Source: an uncultured Collinsella sp. (GTDB lineage: Bacteria > Actinomycetota > Coriobacteriia > Coriobacteriales > Coriobacteriaceae). Taken from it: DNA of 15,329 nucleotides. Where the stretch lies: contig CATXML010000012.1 of NCBI GenBank assembly GCA_958372035.1, positions 1-15,329 of the forward strand, given 5' to 3'. Positions 12,224-15,329 of this stretch are shown piece by piece; the first letter of the stretch is position 1; each line of letters opens with the position of its first letter. Position numbers and translations under genes: made by a program. The notes under the pieces were generated by a model that saw only the letters and a program-made list of their open reading frames with translations, was not told the origin of the DNA and did no database searches.

Positions 12224-15124
12224 ATGACCCAGTCCCTGCCCTGGGAAAAGAACACTGCCGCGCCCGTGTCGCCCGCGCCGGAGCCCGTGCCGCTCGATGC
12301 GTACACCGTCCCCGCCGCGCCGGAACCCGAGCTCGTTCCGCTCGACATCTACGACGCCCCGGCTCCGGCGCCCAAGCCCGCCAAGCCGTTCGTCGATATC
12401 GATAGCCTGAACCCCGCCCAGCGCGAGGCGGTCCTGACCACTGAGGGCCCACTGCTGGTCCTTGCCGGTGCTGGCTCGGGCAAGACCCGCGTCCTGACCT
12501 TCCGCATCGCACATATGCTTGGCGACCTGGGCGTTAAGCCCTGGCAGGTCCTGGCCATCACGTTTACCAACAAGGCCGCGGCCGAGATGCGCGAGCGTCT
12601 GGCAGCACTCATCCCCAGTGGCACCCGCGGCATGTGGGTGTGCACCTTCCACGCCATGTGCGTGCGCATGCTGCGCGAGGACGCCGACCTGCTGGGCTAC
12701 ACCGGTCAGTTCACCATCTATGACGACGATGACTCAAAGCGCATGGTGCGTGACATTATGCAGGCGCTCGGCATTGAGCAAAAGCAGTTCCCCATCAACA
12801 TGATCCGCAGCAAGATCAGCTCGGCCAAAAACGCCATGATTGGGCCCGAGGACATGCTCAAGAGCGCCGATAGCCCCAACGACAAAAAGGCCGCGCAGGT
12901 CTACCTGGAGCTGGAGCGCCGCCTGCGCGCCGCCAACGCGATGGACTTTGACGACCTGCTCGTGCGCGCTCTCGAGCTGCTGCGCACCCGCCCCGAGGTG
13001 CTCGATAAGTACCAGGAGCGCTTCCGCTACATTAGCGTCGACGAGTATCAGGACACCAACCACGTCCAATACGAGATCGCCAACCTGTTGGCCGCCAAGT
13101 ACCAAAACCTTATGGTCGTGGGCGACGACGACCAGTCCATTTATAGCTGGCGCGGCGCCGACATCACCAATATCCTGGACTTTGAGAAGGACTTTAAAAA
13201 CTGCAAGACCGTCAAGCTGGAGCAGAACTACCGCTCCACGGGTCATATCCTGAGCGCCGCCAACGCCGTGGTGCGTCACAACTCGCAGCGTAAAGAAAAG
13301 CGCCTGTTTACGGCCGAGGGCGACGGCGAGAAGATCCAGGCCTTCCAGGCAAGCGATGAGCGCGACGAGGGCCGCTGGATTGCCGGCGAGATCGAAAAGC
13401 TGCATGCCAAGGGCACGAGCTACGACGATATCGCTGTGTTCTACCGCACCAACGCCCAGTCGCGTATTCTCGAAGATATGTTCCTGCGCGCGGGCGTGCC
13501 CTACAAGATCGTCGGCGGCACGCGATTCTTCGACCGCGCCGAGATCCGCGACGTCATGGCCTACCTCAAGATGATCGTGAACCCGGCCGACGAGATGAGC
13601 GTCAAGCGCGTCATCAACACGCCGCGTCGCGGCATCGGCTCCACCTCGATTCAAAAGATCGAGCAGCTGGCGCGCGACAACCGTTGCTCGTTCTTCCAGG
13701 CCTGCGAGATTGCGTGCGCCGAGACGGGCATGTTTAGCGCCAAGGTCCGCAATGGCCTGTCGAGCTTTGTGTCGCTGGTGCGCGAGGGCCGCCGCATGGA
13801 CGGCGAGCTCAAGGACGTTGTCGAGATGATTGTCGATAAGACGGGCCTGCTGCAGGCGTTTCGCGCCGAGGGCACCATGGAATCCGAGAGCCGCGCCGAG
13901 AACATCCAGGAATTCCTGGGCGTGGCCGCCGAATTTGAGGAGACGCACGAGGATATCGAGGGTACGCTCGAGAGCTTAGAGGAGCTGCGCGCGGCCGGTG
14001 TTGCCGACGTGCCTGCCGGCGCCGAGCCCGAACCCGTCGTGGTGAGCGCACCTGCGCCCGAGCCGGGACCGTCTGCCCCGGTATCCTCGTTTGAGGCGCT
14101 CGTTGGCGCGCGTGATGCCGCAGGTTCCAATCCGCTCGATAGCCTAGCCGCCCCGGCGCTCTCGCCGCAGGATGCCCTGGCCGCCGCCATTGCGGGCAAC
14201 GCGTATGCCGCGCCGACGGAGATGCCGGCGGGTGCCGTGCATGTCGACGAGATCGAGCGCACCTACGGTCCGCTCACCTGTAAGGCGCTTCCTGCTCTCA
14301 TGGAGTGGCTGGCCCTGCGCTCCGACTTGGATTCCCTGGCCGGCGAGACGCATGCCATCACCATGATGACCATCCACTCCGCCAAGGGCCTGGAGTTCCC
14401 CGCGGTGTTCGTGGCCGGTATGGAGGAGGGCATCTTCCCACACGTGCATGACTTTGGCGGCAGCGATGATCCGGGCAAGCTCGAGGAGGAGCGTCGCCTG
14501 GCCTACGTTGCCATCACGCGTGCCCGCAAGCGCCTGTTCCTGACCTATGCGGCCACGCGTCGCACCTACGGCTCGACCTCTGCCAACCCGCGCTCGCGCT
14601 TCCTTAACGAGATTCCGTTTGAGGATATCGAGTTTAGCGGCATCGGTTCTGCCGGTTTTGAGGGCACGGGCTGGGAAAAGCGCGGCGACCGTCACGGCAC
14701 CTTTGGCTCGGGCATGGGCTCGGATATGTATGGCGGCAAGGTGTTTGGTTCGCATACGCGCTCGACCGGCGGCTCCGGCTCGCGCGGCGGGTCGAGCTTT
14801 GACGACTTCTTTGGCGGCAGCAGCTATGGGACCGAGCGCCATCGTGGGGTTTCGCCTGACGCCGGCCGCGTTGCCTCGACCTTTGGCTCGGGCGCGCCGC
14901 GAGCCAAAAAGCCGTCGTCCAAGGTGTCGCCGACGGTGGAGCGCAAGGTCGATCGCACCAGCGCGTCGCAGGACTTTGCCGCGGGCGATACCGTGAGTCA
15001 CAAGACCTTTGGCACGGGTACCGTGATCTCGGTCGCCGGAGACATGATCGAGGTTCAATTCGAAAAGACCGGCCAGACCAAAAAGCTGATGAAGGGCTTT
15101 GCGCCTATAGTGAAACTGACCTAG
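12224..15124 (+). CDS. pcrA: ATP-dependent DNA helicase PcrA/UvrD
   Basis: This is a superfamily 1A 3'-5' helicase for DNA repair and clearing of replication or transcription conflicts. From the ATG at 12224 (GAGGAG seven bases upstream) it has 966 residues, well above the usual 720-780. Motifs: Walker A AGAGSGKT (81-88), Ia FTNKAAAEM (114-122), Ib TFHAMC (141-146), II VDEYQDT (272-278), III GDDDQSIYSWRGAD (300-313), IV QNYRSTGHIL (334-343), V MTIHSAKGLEFP (715-726), VI YVAITRARKRL (761-771). The C-terminal AGDTVSHKTFGTGTVISV (920-937) begins the small Tudor-like domain that binds RNA polymerase in PcrA. Three additions explain the length: a Pro-rich N-terminal arm (1-56) with a repeated PLDxYxxPA motif, an Ala/Pro-rich insert (about 590-690) just before motif V, and a Gly/Ser-rich linker (about 805-890). 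The frame opens at 12140, but upstream codons lack a binding site. Confidence 0.96.
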   Translation: MTQSLPWEKNTAAPVSPAPEPVPLDAYTVPAAPEPELVPLDIYDAPAPAPKPAKPFVDIDSLNPAQREAVLTTEGPLLVLAGAGSGKTRVLTFRIAHMLGDLGVKPWQVLAITFTNKAAAEMRERLAALIPSGTRGMWVCTFHAMCVRMLREDADLLGYTGQFTIYDDDDSKRMVRDIMQALGIEQKQFPINMIRSKISSAKNAMIGPEDMLKSADSPNDKKAAQVYLELERRLRAANAMDFDDLLVRALELLRTRPEVLDKYQERFRYISVDEYQDTNHVQYEIANLLAAKYQNLMVVGDDDQSIYSWRGADITNILDFEKDFKNCKTVKLEQNYRSTGHILSAANAVVRHNSQRKEKRLFTAEGDGEKIQAFQASDERDEGRWIAGEIEKLHAKGTSYDDIAVFYRTNAQSRILEDMFLRAGVPYKIVGGTRFFDRAEIRDVMAYLKMIVNPADEMSVKRVINTPRRGIGSTSIQKIEQLARDNRCSFFQACEIACAETGMFSAKVRNGLSSFVSLVREGRRMDGELKDVVEMIVDKTGLLQAFRAEGTMESESRAENIQEFLGVAAEFEETHEDIEGTLESLEELRAAGVADVPAGAEPEPVVVSAPAPEPGPSAPVSSFEALVGARDAAGSNPLDSLAAPALSPQDALAAAIAGNAYAAPTEMPAGAVHVDEIERTYGPLTCKALPALMEWLALRSDLDSLAGETHAITMMTIHSAKGLEFPAVFVAGMEEGIFPHVHDFGGSDDPGKLEEERRLAYVAITRARKRLFLTYAATRRTYGSTSANPRSRFLNEIPFEDIEFSGIGSAGFEGTGWEKRGDRHGTFGSGMGSDMYGGKVFGSHTRSTGGSGSRGGSSFDDFFGGSSYGTERHRGVSPDAGRVASTFGSGAPRAKKPSSKVSPTVERKVDRTSASQDFAAGDTVSHKTFGTGTVISVAGDMIEVQFEKTGQTKKLMKGFAPIVKLT

Positions 15125-15225
15125 GCGGCTTTCCCAGGCACGGCACCTCGGCCTTCAATCGTCGGGCATGACCTCAAGGTCTATGCCCTCCTCTTTCAGG
15201 CCGATCTGCCGCACCTGGAAAACCC
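15125..15225 (+). repeat. Structured 3'-flanking element, copy 2 (after pcrA)
   Basis: This copy starts two bases after the pcrA stop. Outer stem: GGCTTTCCCAGG (15127-15138) with CCTGGAAAACCC (15214-15225). CA/CA loop. Second stem: CGGCA (15141-15145) with TGCCG (15207-15211). CC/TC loop. Third stem: TCGGCCT (15148-15154) with AGGCCGA (15198-15204). Internal loop: TCAATCGT on the left and TCCTCTTTC (15189-15197) on the right. Apical stem: GGGCAT-GACC (15164-15173) with GGTC-T-ATGCCC (15178-15188). Stem lengths and loop sequences match the post-purH copy while most paired bases differ, which is compensatory variation. Confidence 0.75.
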
Positions 15226-15285
15226 GTACATCCGGCTAGGCGGGCGCGCCGGGGGCTTTGGTCGCCTGCTCGGGCAGTCCTGCTC

Positions 15286-15329
15286 GCACGGAGAGCACAT
15301 TAAGTGCTCTCCGGCTCGTGCGGAACTCG
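15286..15329. repeat. Inverted repeat at the right edge, incomplete
   Basis: CGGAGAGCAC (15289-15298) and GTGCTCTCCG (15304-15313) form a perfect 10-bp stem around ATTAA. Flanking GCTCGCA and GCTCGTGCGG suggest further outer pairing that continues past the window end. No T-run follows within view, so its role as a terminator is undecided. Confidence 0.55.

Noticed and set aside
1..15329. tRNA or rRNA genes, prophage or integrated element
   Set aside because: No cloverleaf, rRNA-like segment, integrase or phage gene was seen on either strand; gene content is housekeeping.

Overview
The window is G+C-rich DNA with densely packed genes, frequent GTC/GCC/CGC codons and short intergenic spacers. 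Gene content and protein style (DUF2207 protein with a Gly-rich tail, PcrA with actinobacterial-type low-complexity inserts, UppP with an acidic insert) suggest a Coriobacteriia actinobacterium close to gut Collinsella. This is inferred from recognition of the sequences; no database comparison was possible.

Layout. (1) 1-708, + strand: 3' part of a metallophosphoesterase gene whose start lies off the left edge. (2) 726-1730, - strand: a glutamyl-Q tRNA(Asp) synthetase-like gene, convergent with the first. (3) 1731-2239: a 0.5 kb divergent spacer with an orphan terminator-like hairpin and a degenerate GGGGAC-type repeat. (4) 2240-4183, +: a secreted/membrane DUF2207 protein, closed by a terminator. 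(5) 4184-4635: a spacer holding a roughly 230-bp inverted-repeat element with a perfect terminator inside it, then two tandem REP-like palindromes. (6) 4636-5277, -: a GNAT acetyltransferase. (7) 5555-7162, +: purH, followed at its stop codon by a structured element, a hairpin and a terminator. (8) 7386-8117, +: an unrecognised conserved-looking protein. (9) 8297-10021, +: a two-component pair with an OmpR-type regulator and a short BceS-like intramembrane-sensing kinase. (10) 10223-10660, -: a universal stress protein. (11) 10910-11890, +: undecaprenyl-diphosphate phosphatase with a TTG start. (12) 12224-15124, +: PcrA/UvrD helicase. (13) 15125-15329: a second copy of the post-purH structured element and a further hairpin cut by the window end.

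The genes are mostly single housekeeping units (tRNA modification, purine synthesis, cell-wall lipid recycling, DNA repair, stress) and not one pathway. Only the regulator and kinase clearly form an operon.

The least explained content is non-coding. The sequences directly after the stop codons of purH and pcrA fold into the same multi-stem architecture. The paired bases differ in a compensatory way while the internal-loop sequences are conserved. The apical hairpin of the pcrA copy is nearly identical to the core of the uppP terminator. A third long hairpin starts at the usp stop codon. Scattered REP-like palindromes (GGGGAC and GTGTCAGG types) look like those mobilised by REP-associated tyrosine transposases, none of which is encoded here.
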